NCBI GenBank assembly: GCA_030685235.1 | Contig: MU839250.1 | Span: forward strand, 1 to 64,000 | Direction: 5' to 3' | Length of the DNA stretch: 64,000 nt | Source of the DNA: Copromyces sp. CBS 386.78 | Taxonomy: Eukaryota; Ascomycota; Sordariomycetes; Sordariales; Sordariaceae | Shown: positions 34,405 through 48,300 of the stretch, piece after piece | Layout of the letters: each line of letters opens with the position of its first letter | Position numbering within the stretch: position 1 is the stretch's first letter | Made by a program: the position numbers and the translations under genes | Notes under the pieces: model-generated | What the model was told of the DNA's origin: nothing | Database searches by the model: none | The model's input: the letters and a program-made list of their open reading frames with translations, nothing else

Positions 34405-37400
34405 GAGAAAGTCTTTTCGGACTATAGAGAAAGTCTTCAGGGACTGTCGCCCCACCCACTTACACCCTTCCCGCGCGCTAATACACTCCAAAATTTTTGA
34501 GCCAATTAGATCGCTCGCATCCAGATCGCGGTCTATACTCTACATTGCAATTGTATTCTTTTATAAATTTCACACCAGAAATCTGGGCATTATATTCTTT
34601 TATAGAATGTCACGTGCCCAACCCAAATGTACGCCCAGATGTACGCCCAAATATACACCTAGATTAGCTACTTTACAGCGTACTTTATAGTATACTTAGT
34701 AGTACAGTCGCACATTATACGGTCGTACATCGCTTAATTAAATAATTAATTAATCCTACTCAATTTATATTAATCTATATATTAATAATCTATTTAGTTT
34801 CTATCGTAAAATCGAGCAATCTAACTACTAGTAAGAGCTCTAGAATCCTAGCGAAAGTTTTAGAATCTTAGCGAATACTTTAGAGTATTAGAGTTTCCCT
34901 CCTTTACTAGCTTTATATATTAGCGATCTATATACTACGCTATTAAATATTAATTAGGGTACTAGTTAGCGTACTTCCCCTACCCTATATAAATTTACTT
35001 CTTTTCTCTTCTCCTCCTTCTTTACTTTTCTATATATTACTACGAGGGCGGCTTCGTTTAGCCTATATAACGGCTAAACGGTCAATTCTATTTTTTTTAT
35101 TTAAGTTAACGCCCTTTTAATTAAATATATTACGCTAAATAGAGGGGGCAATTTATATTAAAATTATAGGGTTTTAATTTGCCTTAAATTATCGGCCCCA
35201 ATTAGATTATAAACGAGGCTTTCTTCGAAGTCGTAATAATTAAACTAGCGCAATTAAGGGAGGGGGGGTTTAAATATTAATTAGTATAATTAATTAGGGA
35301 ATACGAGAGGGAATTTAAATATTAATTAGCGTAATTAATTAAGGAGTACGAAATTCTAAGGCGAAGGGGGTATTATAGCGGGGGCGACCTTTAAACTTCG
35401 TAACCTTATTAAATTCTTAATATTTTAAATATTAATCCTCGTTATTTAGTAATTTAGTAAGTTACTAAAAGGGGTAATAATCGAATTTTTTAAATATAAA
35501 TATTCGAAATCGGTCGAAGAGGGATTCGAATATTATATATGAATAGGGTAAACCGAATTGCGTAGTAAATTTATTTATATACGGTTCGAATTCTTCTAAG
35601 TTTAGTTTAATTTCCGTTAGGAGAGTACCGAATGTAATATAACGTTAACGTACTACCTTATCGAAAGCCTTCTAACAAACTTTTCTATAGGCTTCTTTTA
35701 CTTATAGCTAAGCGAAATATTTACGTTTAATATATACGATCTACTTTTCGGTTTTATTTTCGATATTCTTTTTTATACTCTCGATTAATTTAAAACTCTA
35801 TATAATAGTAGCGACGACGGTACTATTACTTATACGAATATAAACGAATATAATTAATATACTATAAATTGTATAGGGAGGAGTATAATTAACTATAGGA
35901 TTTACCGTTAATAATTTAACTCTTTAATATATAGTTTACTAATTTAATTAGTAATATAGTATAAGGGCTAAAGTTTAGTCTCTCGTTAACGTAATAGGTA
36001 GCCTACTCTTCCTTTACTACTATATAAATCTCTTTTAAATACGTAATAATTGTAATCTATTACGTAAAGTAGTTATAGAATTTATTAAAAGTAATATTAA
36101 AATTTTTAATAGTATATATATAATAAATATGCTTCTAGAGGGTATAAAGTCTAGTTCGTAAATACTCTATAGTATTAAATAGAAGTTCTAAATTATTTAT
36201 ACTATCTATTAAACGGTTAAGATTATTAACTACTATTCGATCCTCCTTATTAAATTTATTTAAAATTATAATATTATTAGGAATATCGTTAGGTAATTAT
36301 ATTAATTAAGCTAATTAAGTTGGCCGAAATATTTACTATATTAATACCAATATTTCTCGTTAGAGTTGTACTTATATTATAGCGGTATAAATATTAATAA
36401 TTTAGGCGGCGACCTTCTTATCCTATTTACGCTTAATATTTAATACTATATTTTTATTAACGTAAAATATATAAAGTTAAGACTCTACTTAAGGATAAAC
36501 CCGCTTAACGGTTACCTTTATCACTATATTATAATTTATAATAATAATTCTAGGCTTTTTAATATAAATAATTTTATAATGAATATTAACTTAATTTATA
36601 AACTAATTAAAACCCTCCTATCGCTCTTTATTAACCAGTTTAAAACCGTAATTAAAAGTATAACTAATATTAATTATACTAATAATTTAAAAGAAGGCTA
36701 GGCCTTTATTATTAATTTTATACGTATTATCGTATATTTAAACCTAGGGATTTTCTTTCTACATTTATTCTCCCTATAAATTACTTTAAAAAAAGGTAGT
36801 CGGTTTAGTATTACTAAATTTATTAACTTAATTAATTTTAAAGTAGACCCCCTTTTTTATAAATAATTTTATAGTAAGCTAAAAGGGGTTATACTTAGTT
36901 TATACTTCCTTTTTAAATTTATAACGAAGGTTAATAAATTACTGCTTTGTAAACTATCTTTTAAACTCTAGAAATTTCTTTTCTAATTCGATAATAATTT
37001 CGCAATTGGGTATATTAGGGCGGTCGATATAAGTAGCGATAAATATTTTATATTAAAATTTAAATATTAAATAGATTAATAGTTTTTTACTAAGTAAATA
37101 ACTATAAAATTTATAGCCTTCTCGAAGATCGAAAGTCTATCGTCTATCGTTATACTTTAATACTTTAGTATACTCCTACTAAGTATATCCCTATTTAGTA
37201 ATTGAAATTAACCAATTATAACTCTCTACTTTATAGTAAAGGGGGCTAATAGTGTAAAATAGTTCGAATTTCGTATAGATACCTTATTAATAATTATAAG
37301 AACGACCTTTTATAATATTATACCCAAACTCTTTTCCCTATATTTATATATCGTTTACTAGCTTATTAAAGGTATTATATTAGGTATTAAAAATAGGGTA

Positions 37401-38091
37401 ATCGTTATATTCGTAAAGGGGGCAAAAGTTGGAGGTCTCTTTATCGTCGTTATTATTAGTATTATTATTAATATCTATAGGTTGCATTGAAGTAAGCTCG
37501 TTGGGGGGTTCGCTAAATTCGATAATAGTCTTTAGGGTATTACCTATTAAGGGGGTTATTAAAGGTTTTAAACTAGGGTCGATAAGAGAAAGGTCGATTT
37601 GATTAGGGGGGGCGCTACAGTTGCGTACGCCCGTCGGTTAGGTCGTTATATCGGCTATTTACGTTACAATTAGCTAGGGAAATATATAGAAAAGATAATA
37701 GATTATTTCTTACTATTAATAGATATTAGCGCTTTATTTACTTAGGGATATTTCGTAATACGCGCGATGGTAATTTGATTAATTATAAGGGTAATAATAG
37801 TAATAGTAGAGGAAGCGATACGATACGACGATACAAATTGCTAAGTATAACGATAGATTATTAGGCTAGCTAGTATAATACGAAATTTAGGTATAATAGG
37901 CTGTAATCTGGGGGCTTGGCGGGCATGGTATAGTTTACTAACGCTAAGAATAGGAGCGTGGAGACTCAGAATGGATGCGAGCGATCTAATTAGCTCAAAA
38001 ATTTTGGGGTGTATTAGCGCGCGGGAAGGGTGGAGAGAGGGCGGGGCGATAGTCCCTAAAGACTTTCCCTACAGTCCTAAAAGACTTTCTC
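34405..38091. mobile_element. 3687-bp TIR element, likely full-length relative of the small ones
   Basis: Termini GAGAAAGTCT...AGACTTTCTC are flanked by the 8-bp duplication TTCTTATA (34397-34404 and 38092-38099). Each end contains the unit GAGAAAGTCTT...GGACT twice in tandem (about 22 bp). Subterminal blocks on both sides match the 760-bp element at 3020-3779. The 2.8-kb middle is what the small element lacks and is the place for a transposase. An 8-bp duplication fits hAT, KDZ, P or related superfamilies; which one is not decided. Confidence 0.85.
34900..37600 (-). pseudogene. Possible transposase relic inside the 3.7-kb TIR element
   Basis: The minus strand holds long stretches with few stops, mostly TAA/TAG in place of expected Gln codons (for example about 37490-36700). 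This suggests a former coding region. It is too decayed for me to recognise a DDE or BED-finger motif. Confidence 0.35.
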
Positions 38092-38099
38092 TTCTTATA

Positions 38100-39690
38100 T
38101 AGGCGTTTATCGGAAGTAGCGGCCTTAGGAAGTTATTAAGGGCGGTATTAATATATTTAAATATAGGCGAAGTAAATAGAAGTAATTGGCGTTTTAGGAT
38201 TTATTATATTAATTATAGTTAATAATAATTTTAATCTTATTTTTGAAAAGAACTGGTATTTTTAATTAGAATTAAAGAAATAAAATAATATTATAAATAA
38301 AAAGGCGACTATTTATTAAAAATAAGTTAACGTATACGGGAATACGTATTAATTATATGTAAGCGAAGGCGATTATATATAATCGAAGTATTTAAATTTA
38401 ATATTAAATTTATATTAAGACTATTTAAAACGAATTGGGAAAAGAAGGGAAAAGTCCGGAAAGGGAGTTTGCCGGTAAATATATAATATTTTTATAATAT
38501 TAATAGGGGTAGGGTTAAATTAATAACCTTTTAAAGTCTTACGGCGGGAATTAGGGTTACTAGTGATAATAATAAAAGTAGTATTAATTTATTTACCATT
38601 TCCGATTATATAGCGCTTAACGGCTAATTCGAATATTTTCCGGACAACTTCCTCAACTATATCACTTTTAAAAATAATATTCAAATCGTAGAATCGGGTA
38701 GTAAAGAAGTTATTAATCTTAGGAATAGCGGGTATAGTAACGGTATTAATAATTAACAATTAATGAATAATAGAAGAAAGATGGGGAATATATATTTAAA
38801 TAATAGAATTATTATAATATACTACTTTAAACTGCTATTTATTATTTAATCCTTCTATTTATTACTTACTCCTTATATTTATTACTTATTCCTTCCTTTT
38901 ATTACCCGCTCCTTTTATTAATTATTTAATTCTTCCCTTTATTATTTACTCCTTCTTTTTATTTCCCGCTCCTTCTATTAATTACTTAATTTTTCCCTTT
39001 ATTATTTATTCCTTCTATTTATTACCCGCTCTTCTAACGTTCCTACAATTATATTTTAGCGGTTATATTCTGAATTAATTTATATAATTAAATTTTATAA
39101 AAGAATTAACGTATCGTAACCCTTATCCGGAAACTTTTTATATATTTACCAGCCGCCAATAATCGGGAATATATAAGGCGCTTTATATATAACGTAGGCT
39201 AGAATGTATTATATTTCAAAATAGTTTCCAACGCTTTAAAAACTATATAAATCTTTAAAATAATTGTAGTAATATGAAATATAGCGGGAGTAAATTGAAT
39301 TTAAGCTCCTAAAATTACCTAATTAATTAATTAAATATATATGGTAATAGGGCAACGGATATACTTTATAAGCGGAGCTAAGAATTTAACTCCTTTACAT
39401 TAAAGTAATAATAGTAGCTAGCCAATGAGATTATTAAATGTTTTTGTATAAGCGCCTATTAGAAACTGTAGTTTTGAAGAAAGGTTGGTAAGGACGGTAT
39501 TAGTATTACTATTTATACGGCCGGGTAATTAATAATATATATATTATAAGAGATAAAATAAAATACGTTATTTAATATTAGGAATATTATTTATTTTAAA
39601 ATAAAATTGAAGAAATATAGTAATATTAAGGATAAAAAGGCGGTCGTTTATATAGGAACGCGTATCGATTATATACGGGCGAAATCGATT
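38100..39690. other. Region downstream of the Helitron helicase, with minisatellite
   Basis: At about 38835-39040 about nine units of CTTYTATTWATTAYYYRCTC type (23-24 bp) form a tandem array. A segment of about 150 bp at 38280-38440 resembles one at 39610-39760. No gene is recognised. The 3' end of the Helitron (hairpin plus CTAG/CTRR) should lie in or left of this region but could not be placed. Confidence 0.4.
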
Positions 39691-39699
39691 AAATAGGAT

Positions 39700-42600
39700 C
39701 GAAGTGCCCAATTTTAATAATAGGATTATAAATTAGTTATATTATTAGAGTTAGAATAGGTAGTATTTCCTAAAGCCGCCTTCGAATAATATTAATATAG
39801 CGCTCAATTAGGGCCTTACTACTCTTCGTCCGGATAGTATTAATATTAAAGGGGTAGTCGAATATAATACTTTATAAAAATTTTACCTTCGAAACGGCTA
39901 TATATATTAAATTAGGGGAAAAATCGTCCTTAGAAATATTTAGAATAGCGGTATTAATTATTGTACTTTATAACTTGTAAACTGTAATAGTATAGGCGAT
40001 AGTAATAGGAAATTACTTCCTTATATAAAAAGTAGCGCCCTTTATATATTCCCGAATAAAGCGGAAAATAAGTACGATTTTAGTATTAAATCCTTCACGT
40101 TTAAAATAAGGAGGGCTAATATAATTAGAGAAATGTACTAATAATATATAAAGTACTACCTTTCGAAGTTAAGTATTATAACGCTAAGTAATATTATGAA
40201 TAATATTAATAATACTATTAACTAAACCCTTTTTAGTCTAAACGTTTTTAATAAATATAATTTTTATACTAATAATTAAAGGTAATTATTTATAAAGATT
40301 ATTAGCGATATTAGAATTAATTTCGCTAACTTTAGTACTAATATAGTTAATATATATTTAAATATATAGATTGCCGAATCGTTTAAGATAGTCTTAATTA
40401 TAATCTTTATTTTAGGCGTTAGTTAAATATATACGCAAAGTATCTTCGAATATATTAAAATTATAGCCTTATTTTTATAGTGTAGTAATTACCTGGGTAA
40501 ATAAAAGTTCCTAATATTGCCGAACAGGCCGGGAATATTGTAAACCCTTAAGTATTACCCGAAATACTATTTATTTATTATTGCCCTATTAAATAATTTA
40601 TTTTAATTAGATAGTCTAGTCGAATAATTAATATGCTAACCTTCTAGTTATTTTATAGGGGGATAGGTTTTATTTAATATTAATTAAGGCTTTTTCTATA
40701 ATAGGAAGTAGTTAGTAGAAATTACTAATAAGAAGAATATTTATACTACTAAAGAATTTTTTATTATAGGTAAGAAATATTTATTTAAACCGCTTATTTA
40801 TATAGTATATTATTTTGAAACTAATTATAGACTTTTCGTTTATAATAAGGTACTGTAGGTAATAAAGTTTTATTTATAAAGATACTAAGTCGTTAGGGCT
40901 TAAATTTAGTAGTTCGGTATTATTTTTAAATACGGAAAGCCGAAGAAGCGAATATAACGTATAATTATTAATATTATTAGCCGTTATACTAGTAGGGGTA
41001 GTACGTATAATAATAGGATCCTTATAATTATTAGGGTAGCGATAATTATTAGGCGCTAATTCTTCGAGCTAGGTAAATAGTAATCGAATAATATACGATT
41101 TACTAGTACTACCTTTACTATTAAATTAAATTCTAAGGGGCGTAATTAGAGGGTTCTTATTATAAAGAAAGGCTTTATAATATTCGATAAAAGTATTATA
41201 AATAAGGTATTACTTTAGGTTAAGGTTAGCTATAGTAGTATTAGTAATTTCCTCGGCTTCGAAAATACTAGGGTTATTAATTTTTATACCCTTCTAATAG
41301 TTTAGGATATTCGATATAATACTGTTGTATTTACAGTAATAAGTTATCTAATTATATTTTAAATTAATAAGACGACGGCTAAATATATTAATATTTTTAT
41401 TAGCGCTTATAGGCCGGTTAGGGGCTTTTTGAGCTATATGTATTTATTTATCCTATTATACTTCTTTATTTAGCGGTATAATTTCAATATTATTTTTAGG
41501 CGGGGGTTTAAATAATTCGCTGTAGTAATTATATTTATAATAATTATAAATTTTTCGATATTAGTCGTATACTTTAGACTATATTTAATATTATACCCTA
41601 TTAATTACCTTTAAATTAGTATTAAGGTAATAAGGGTGATAGAGTATTATTTTAATATAGTAAAAGTCCTAGTAAGAGTTAAATATAATATCCCGTTTAT
41701 ATTTAGGTATATATTTTAATATACGGGGCTCTTTATAGAAACGTTATAATTTAATATTTTAATTAATATAAGTATAAAATTGAAAATATATTAATTTATT
41801 AAATTAAAAATTGTATTAAAGGTATTTATTATATTAGGTAATATATGTCCGGACTTCGTTATTAATATTAATAATAAATTAATTTTAGGCTTTTTTAAGT
41901 CGATAATTTATTAATTAAATTACTTTTGTACCTTCGTATAAAAGTAAATAAAGAAAATAATAATAAACTTTTTAATTAAATTAATTTCGTTTTAAAAGTA
42001 ATTTATTTATAAATTTAGTAATACATAAAAGTAGCGGTCTACAGTTAAAAATGCGAAGAAGGATTTAAATTACAAGTTATTAATAAGATAAGGATATAGT
42101 TTCGGCCTTATAACAATATTTAGCAATATAATAAAGTATAGCTTTAACGCTAGTATACGGAGAGATATCTATATTTACTAACTAACTTAAGGATATAGTA
42201 GGGTTCTAATTATTAATATAAGTATTATTACGTATAGTATTAAATATATTATAAAGGGGGTTAAATCCCTATATAATATACGGGCGGTTATATATATTTT
42301 GAAGGAAGTTGAAATAGTATACGGCTTCTTCATTTATCGAACCGTCGGGAAATTTGCGGCGCTATAAATAATATATTATATTATATTAATACCGGTTTAT
42401 ATAATTAATAATACAAGATAGCGTAGCAAAAGTTAGTTGCTTATATTTCCCTATACGAATAGTAAGTATATTACCTTCGGCCGTATTAGGAGTTCGGTAA
42501 GGCTTTAGGTTAATAGCCGTAATATAAATACCCTAAAAAGTAGTAAATATATATTTTGCCTTTAGCCGTCTTAAACTAAGCTTTAAATATATTTTTATAC

Positions 42601-42829
42601 TAATAAAGACTATAATTATAAAGATTACCACGAGCCTACTATTTATACCGGTCCTAATAATTAATAATATAGAACTTCGGTTTAAAAATATACTCCCGAA
42701 ATATATTGTACCTCTTTTAGAAATATTATACACTAATTATTAAATTATTACGAAAATTCTCCTATACAATCTTGCCTTATTAGCGCTCGTTGCTATTTAA
42801 CTATTTATTATATTAAAGTATAAACCTAA
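39700..42829 (-). pseudogene. Helitron Rep/helicase relic, C-terminal part
   Basis: On the minus strand a block reading VNIDISPYTSVKAILYYIAK (about 42190-42090) matches the region typical of Helitron replication proteins. The PIF1-like helicase follows. Its P-loop GxGKS reads STSKS (about 41114-41097) and the DEKS Walker B motif reads NEKS (about 40840-40829). A FYQLLP block, an FPITIAYTITVYKLQS block (about 39.97 kb) and a C-terminal ALIERYINIIRR follow. Stops and catalytic substitutions are of the RIP type. The N-terminal part continues at 50322 after the Gypsy insertion. The short open frame 42533-42733 (minus) is one intact piece. Confidence 0.8.
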
Positions 42830-42834
42830 TTAAC

Positions 42835-43089
42835 TATCCCAGGGTTAGACCTGTGATGTGCTGTGCTACACTAACTATACATATGCTATACCGACTAAAG
42901 CCCAAAGCTCTGGCCACGCACATATTATCGTTACGTATAACCTTACGTGCCCGCGTACGGTCTAATCTATAGGGTTTTCACCTATATACAACCAAACCTC
43001 CGCGTACACTTCCTTTCTCTCTTCCTTTCTCTTTATATAATAATATATATTTTATTATACCCCTTACAATATTATTTCACTCCGTAATA
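42835..43089 (+). repeat. 5' LTR, 255 bp
   Basis: TATCCCAGGG...CTCCGTAATA. The outer ~100 bp are less RIP-mutated than the inner part. No TGG-type primer binding site remains directly after it. Confidence 0.9.
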
Positions 43090-43979
43090 GTTTATTATAT
43101 TTAACTATTACGCTACGTACGCTATTTAATAGGAGGAAGATTATTCGTATTATAATTATGGACTTCGTATTTTAATTGTAGTAATTAATTAATTAAGATT
43201 CAACCCTACGCATTCCCGACTTCGAATTATAAATTTAGCTATTAAATTAAATTAAATATTAAGACGAGTATTATTAAAATTGTTCGTACTCTCTTTTTTT
43301 CCTTTATATTTATTAAAATATATTTAATTTAACGATTAATGTCCAATTCTATTGTTCCTTAAGCCTAGCTTATAATTAATAATTTTATTGCTATTATAAT
43401 TGTTAATGCTATTATAGTAATTATTAGTTTAGAATATTAAAACGATTTAACGGTTCTCGTTTAAGCGTTCGAGGGCCTCTATTATTAAGCGATTAAAATT
43501 TCAATCCTTATTTCTTAAGCGTATAATTTCGCTAACCTTTCTGTTTTTTAAGCCTTCTTCTCTATTTTCTATTGCCTGTTCTATAATGATGTAGTTGTAG
43601 TTAGAGTCGATGTTTGCAATTTCGAGAAAGATTTTATTATAGTTAGAAAGGAAGTCGTTTATTTATATATTTGTATTAAAAATTTTAATTATAAGATTGC
43701 CTGTAAAGAAAGTAATATTATAATTATTTATACTTAATATTTATTCGCTATTTAAATTAGTATAAAGGATTATTAAGATTAAATTAAATCGTTCTACGAA
43801 TAAATCGCCGCTTTTAAAAAGGAATTTAATAATTTCCGTATAATATTTATAATTACTTTCTAATTTTAAAAGGACTATTACTAAAAGATCTTTCTCAACC
43901 TTTGTATTAAATTCCCAAAGAATAGCCCGGTTCCCCTATCCCTTAATTCAACCCCTTTACCTCCTAATATATTTAATAA

Positions 43980-45330
43980 TCCCGGTAATAATAATAATAT
44001 AATAAATATCGGTAAGAATGGCAGCGGTTATAAATTAATATTATATATTATAATTACCCCTACCTTTAATAATAAAGGATTATCGATTAAATATACCGCT
44101 AAATATCGTACCTAGCGTATATATATAAAATTTATTTAAGTAAATAAACTTAAGATTTTTGCTGACGAGCGCCCTAAATTTTCTTTTATCGTTTACTCTA
44201 TTAAAAGCGTTCCGTTCGAAGCTATTGAAACCGAATTAAATAAGGCTATCCTTGGCGAGCCCTATAAATAGGCTATAGCCTTCGAATTAATTAACGAATT
44301 AAATAAGAAATATAATAATATTAATATTATTATAGAGTCCTATTATATTTTCGAAGATTTTAAAATATTTAAAAGTATAAAATAGACCGATTTTAAGGAA
44401 AAATTTATTATATTCGTTAATAAATATAAGTTCGATAACGGTATAAAAATTTATTACTTCTATTAAAAGATTAACGATTATATTCGTTTCGCCCTTTCCT
44501 ATTAATATCTTTAGCCCGCTAACGATAAATTTAATAAATAGTTTAAAGCTGTTCGTAATTTCGCTAAAGTATTAGAGGATAAAAATTAGTATAAAAAATA
44601 GACTAACTTATTTTATAAGGCTAATATAATTAATACTTCCGCTTTTGCTAGTTATTCCGGTATTTCCGCAACCGAGGCGATTATTAATTAAAGCGGCGAT
44701 ATAATAGATTTTAACGCTATAATTAAAACAGATATCTAAATATTTTATATAATTGAGGCTAGTATTTTTAAATATCGTATAAAGATAGGTATTTATACCC
44801 GCTATAGAAGGCCCAGCTATTACTTTATTAATTATTGTACCCGGGTTAATTTTAAGAAGGAAGTTAAGCCCTATAATAATTGCAATAAAGGCTACAGTAG
44901 TAATACTAGTAATATTAATAATAATAGTAATAATTGTAATAATTGTAGTAATAACGGTACTTCTAATAATAGAGGTAACTATAATAATAATAGTAGTAAT
45001 AATAATAGCGGCGGTAATAATAATAGTAGTAACTAGCAGCAGCCTGCCTAGGGTTAATATAATTATAGATAATAGTGCTTTAATTATAGTGGCGGATATT
45101 ATATTAATATTATAAATCCTAGTATAAATATAAGAGTTCTAGCCCCCGGTATTCCGGCTCCCGGCTATTATAACCTTATTCCCGCTTACTAGCCCGGCTT
45201 TATTAGCCAGGTTATAGGTAATAAAAACGGTTCGATCTCGGGCTAGGGAAATATATAGCTTCCTAATTAAATTGTATTTAGAAGTACAAATTTAACGGAT
45301 ATAAAGGAAATAACGGGACTATCCTTATAC
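43980..45330 (+). pseudogene. Gypsy gag relic with Asn/Ser-rich tail
   Basis: A plus frame with few stops. It runs through a retroelement capsid-like region, a broken zinc knuckle near 44790-44860 (its Cys read as Tyr), a low-complexity Asn/Ser/Gly tract (about 44870-45040) and a Pro/Gly/Tyr-rich end. The region 43090-43980 between the LTR and gag is AT-rich leader with no clear content. Confidence 0.7.
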
Positions 45331-48300
45331 GGTTAAATATTATTAAAATAAATAGATTTTTAATAAATAGCCGTTATAAATATTTAAATTTATTAAATCT
45401 TTTTATCTATTTATTTTACGGACTGTATAAATTATATTATATTATTCTTATTAATAGTAAATATATTACCCTTAATTTTATTAATTATTATTTTATTTAC
45501 TATTATTATTTCCCTTTTCTTCCGTTCGCCGTTCCTAAATTACTATACTTCGCTAATAACTAGGTTACGGGTAATATTATCTACTTCTCTCAATTTATAA
45601 TATAAGCGGGAATTTACTATGAAATTATTAATTTATTAATCTACAATTTGGTTGAAGATAACCTTATTATTTTAAGTCACTTATAATTCGTTTATTACGC
45701 CCTAAATATTAATTAGTTTAACGATTTTCTTCGGTTTAATTCCGTTTATAAATAATATAGCTATTTCCTACTCAGGAATTTAAACTATATTACTCCGTTT
45801 TCGAACCGCTACCTTACAACTCTACGACCGCTAATTTAATATTTATACTAAAATCTAACAGTAAAAGATACGGAAGATAAAAACGAATTTAATTAATATA
45901 ATAAAGGCTAATATAACGAAATAATAGCTATTAGGCGGCTATCCGTCTCCGTTATAATTAAACGAACCGTTCGCTAATAATTCTATTATTTTAAATATAA
46001 AGTCGCTAATTAATTAAGTACTACCCTATTCGGGAAACTAAAAAGTAGTAATATAATTATACTATCGGCTTTACCCTTAATATTTCTTTTAATACTTCGC
46101 CTAACGTTTTATTATTAAATTGGCGGCGTAAGGACTTCTATAGTAGATTACTAAATCCCGGTCCGATTTTATAATATTCTGGCTAGGCCTATTAATTCTA
46201 ACGATATTAAAGAATTCCCAGCCGCTACTTTTAATTAATTAGTAGAAATTTACAAATTCTAAATTATCCGTACAATTCGGGCTAATTTAAATAAAGATAT
46301 CCGTAAATTAATTAAGGAAAATAAAAAATTAGAAAAAGAAGGACGGATCCTAGACCCCTAGAATATAAACGATAATTTTACATTAAATACAGTAGTAGAA
46401 GTATTATTAAATAAAGGTTAGCGTTTTAAATACTTTTTTAGTAATAAGTATTATTGTGAAATTAATACTCTAGTAGGGAAAGGAAACGAAGCTATTTTAA
46501 GGGCTGTAAAAATTTCTAATTTTATTAAAATTAATAGTATTAATAACAATTTTCCTTATTATAAGGAAATAATTATTGAATATTTTATAGTAAATAGTAT
46601 TACTATTAATAAAATTACGTTTAAAGACGCGATCAAATTCTACGAAAAAACTGATAAACCCCTTAAAATAGTCGCAAAAATTCAAGCTAAATTCCTGCGA
46701 TAATATTAGTATTATACGTAAACCTTCCTATAAGAGGGAGCGGATATTCTTTCTCCCTATAGGGTATATAATTTAAAGATCGAATTCCGTTTAAGAGTAA
46801 CCCTTCGCGCTTCCCGCGGGCGTATATTCAATTTTAATAAATTTAGTATTATTAAAAAATAAGTTGATAATATACTTTAAAAAAAATTTATTAGGCCTTT
46901 ATAATTAGAGGCCTTAGTACTTCTACTTTTTATTAAGAAGCCGGGAGGCGGAATTTATATTTATATAAATTATTATAGTATTAATAATATTACTTTTAAA
47001 TCCTGTTACCCCTTCCTACTTATTAAAAAAACCCTTAATATAATTTGCTACGCTAAGATCTTTATTAAATTCGATATAATCGCTATTTTTAATTATATCT
47101 ATATTAAATAAGGATATAAGTAGTTTATTACTTTTATAACCCGGTTTAGCCTATTTAAATCTTTAATTATTCTTTTTAATTTATAAAGCGCCCTAAATAT
47201 ATTTTAGAATTATATTAATAATATTTTATACGATATTTTTAACGTTTATGCGACCGCTTACTTCGATAATATTTTTATTTATTCTAATAATATTAAAGAT
47301 TACGAGTAGTATATTAACGACGTCCTCGATAAGCTAATAAAAATAGGCTTTAACGTTAATATTAATAAATACGAATTTTATACGATAAAAATAAAATATT
47401 TCAATTTAATTATTATACTTAGAAGTATTAAAATAGATTTAAAGAAGGTTAAAACTATTATAGATTAGTAAATACTAGAATTAAAGAAATCCTTATAATC
47501 TTTTTTAGGCTTTACGAACTTCTATTAATAATTTATAAAAGATTTTTTAATAATAGCTACTCTACTTTACGAATTTATAAAAAAGGACGCCGGATAGTCT
47601 TAGAATAACCGTTACTAAACCGCTTTCAAAATTTTTAAACGGGCGTTTATTAGCGGACCCGTATTTAAAATTTATAATTAGACTAAAAAGACTGTAATTA
47701 AAATAGACGTTTCTAATTACGCTGCGGGTAGTACCCTTTCCTAATACGGAAACGATAGTATTCTTTATCCTATTACTTACTTTTCGGCTAAGTATAACTC
47801 CTAAGAATATAATTATAACGTATATAATAAAGAATTGTTTATGATTATTAAAATATTAGAGGAGTGGAGGCCGGAATTTAAAGGAATTTAATAATTATTT
47901 AATATTTTAATAGATTATAAGAATTTTTAAACGTTTACGATTAATAAATAGCTAACTTAGCGGTATATATACTAATCTTAATTCTTATTTCAGTTTAATT
48001 TCTTAATTAAATATACGCCGGGTTCGAAAAACCTTCGCCTAAATACTTTGAATCGCAAGCTTAACGACCGCTTAAATAACGAGGAGGATAATTATTTAAT
48101 CGCCCGTAAGAAGACTTTACTAAATCCGTTTTAATTTAAAGAAGGCTATTTCGAATTTAATAATCCGGTAGTAAAATTCACCTTATACTTATTAGGCCTA
48201 AATAATTTAAATACTTAATTAATTAATAATTTTATTTATACGAATTATAAAACTTCTATTTTCCTATAAAAATTAATTTCCTCCTTTACTAGCAGAGTTT

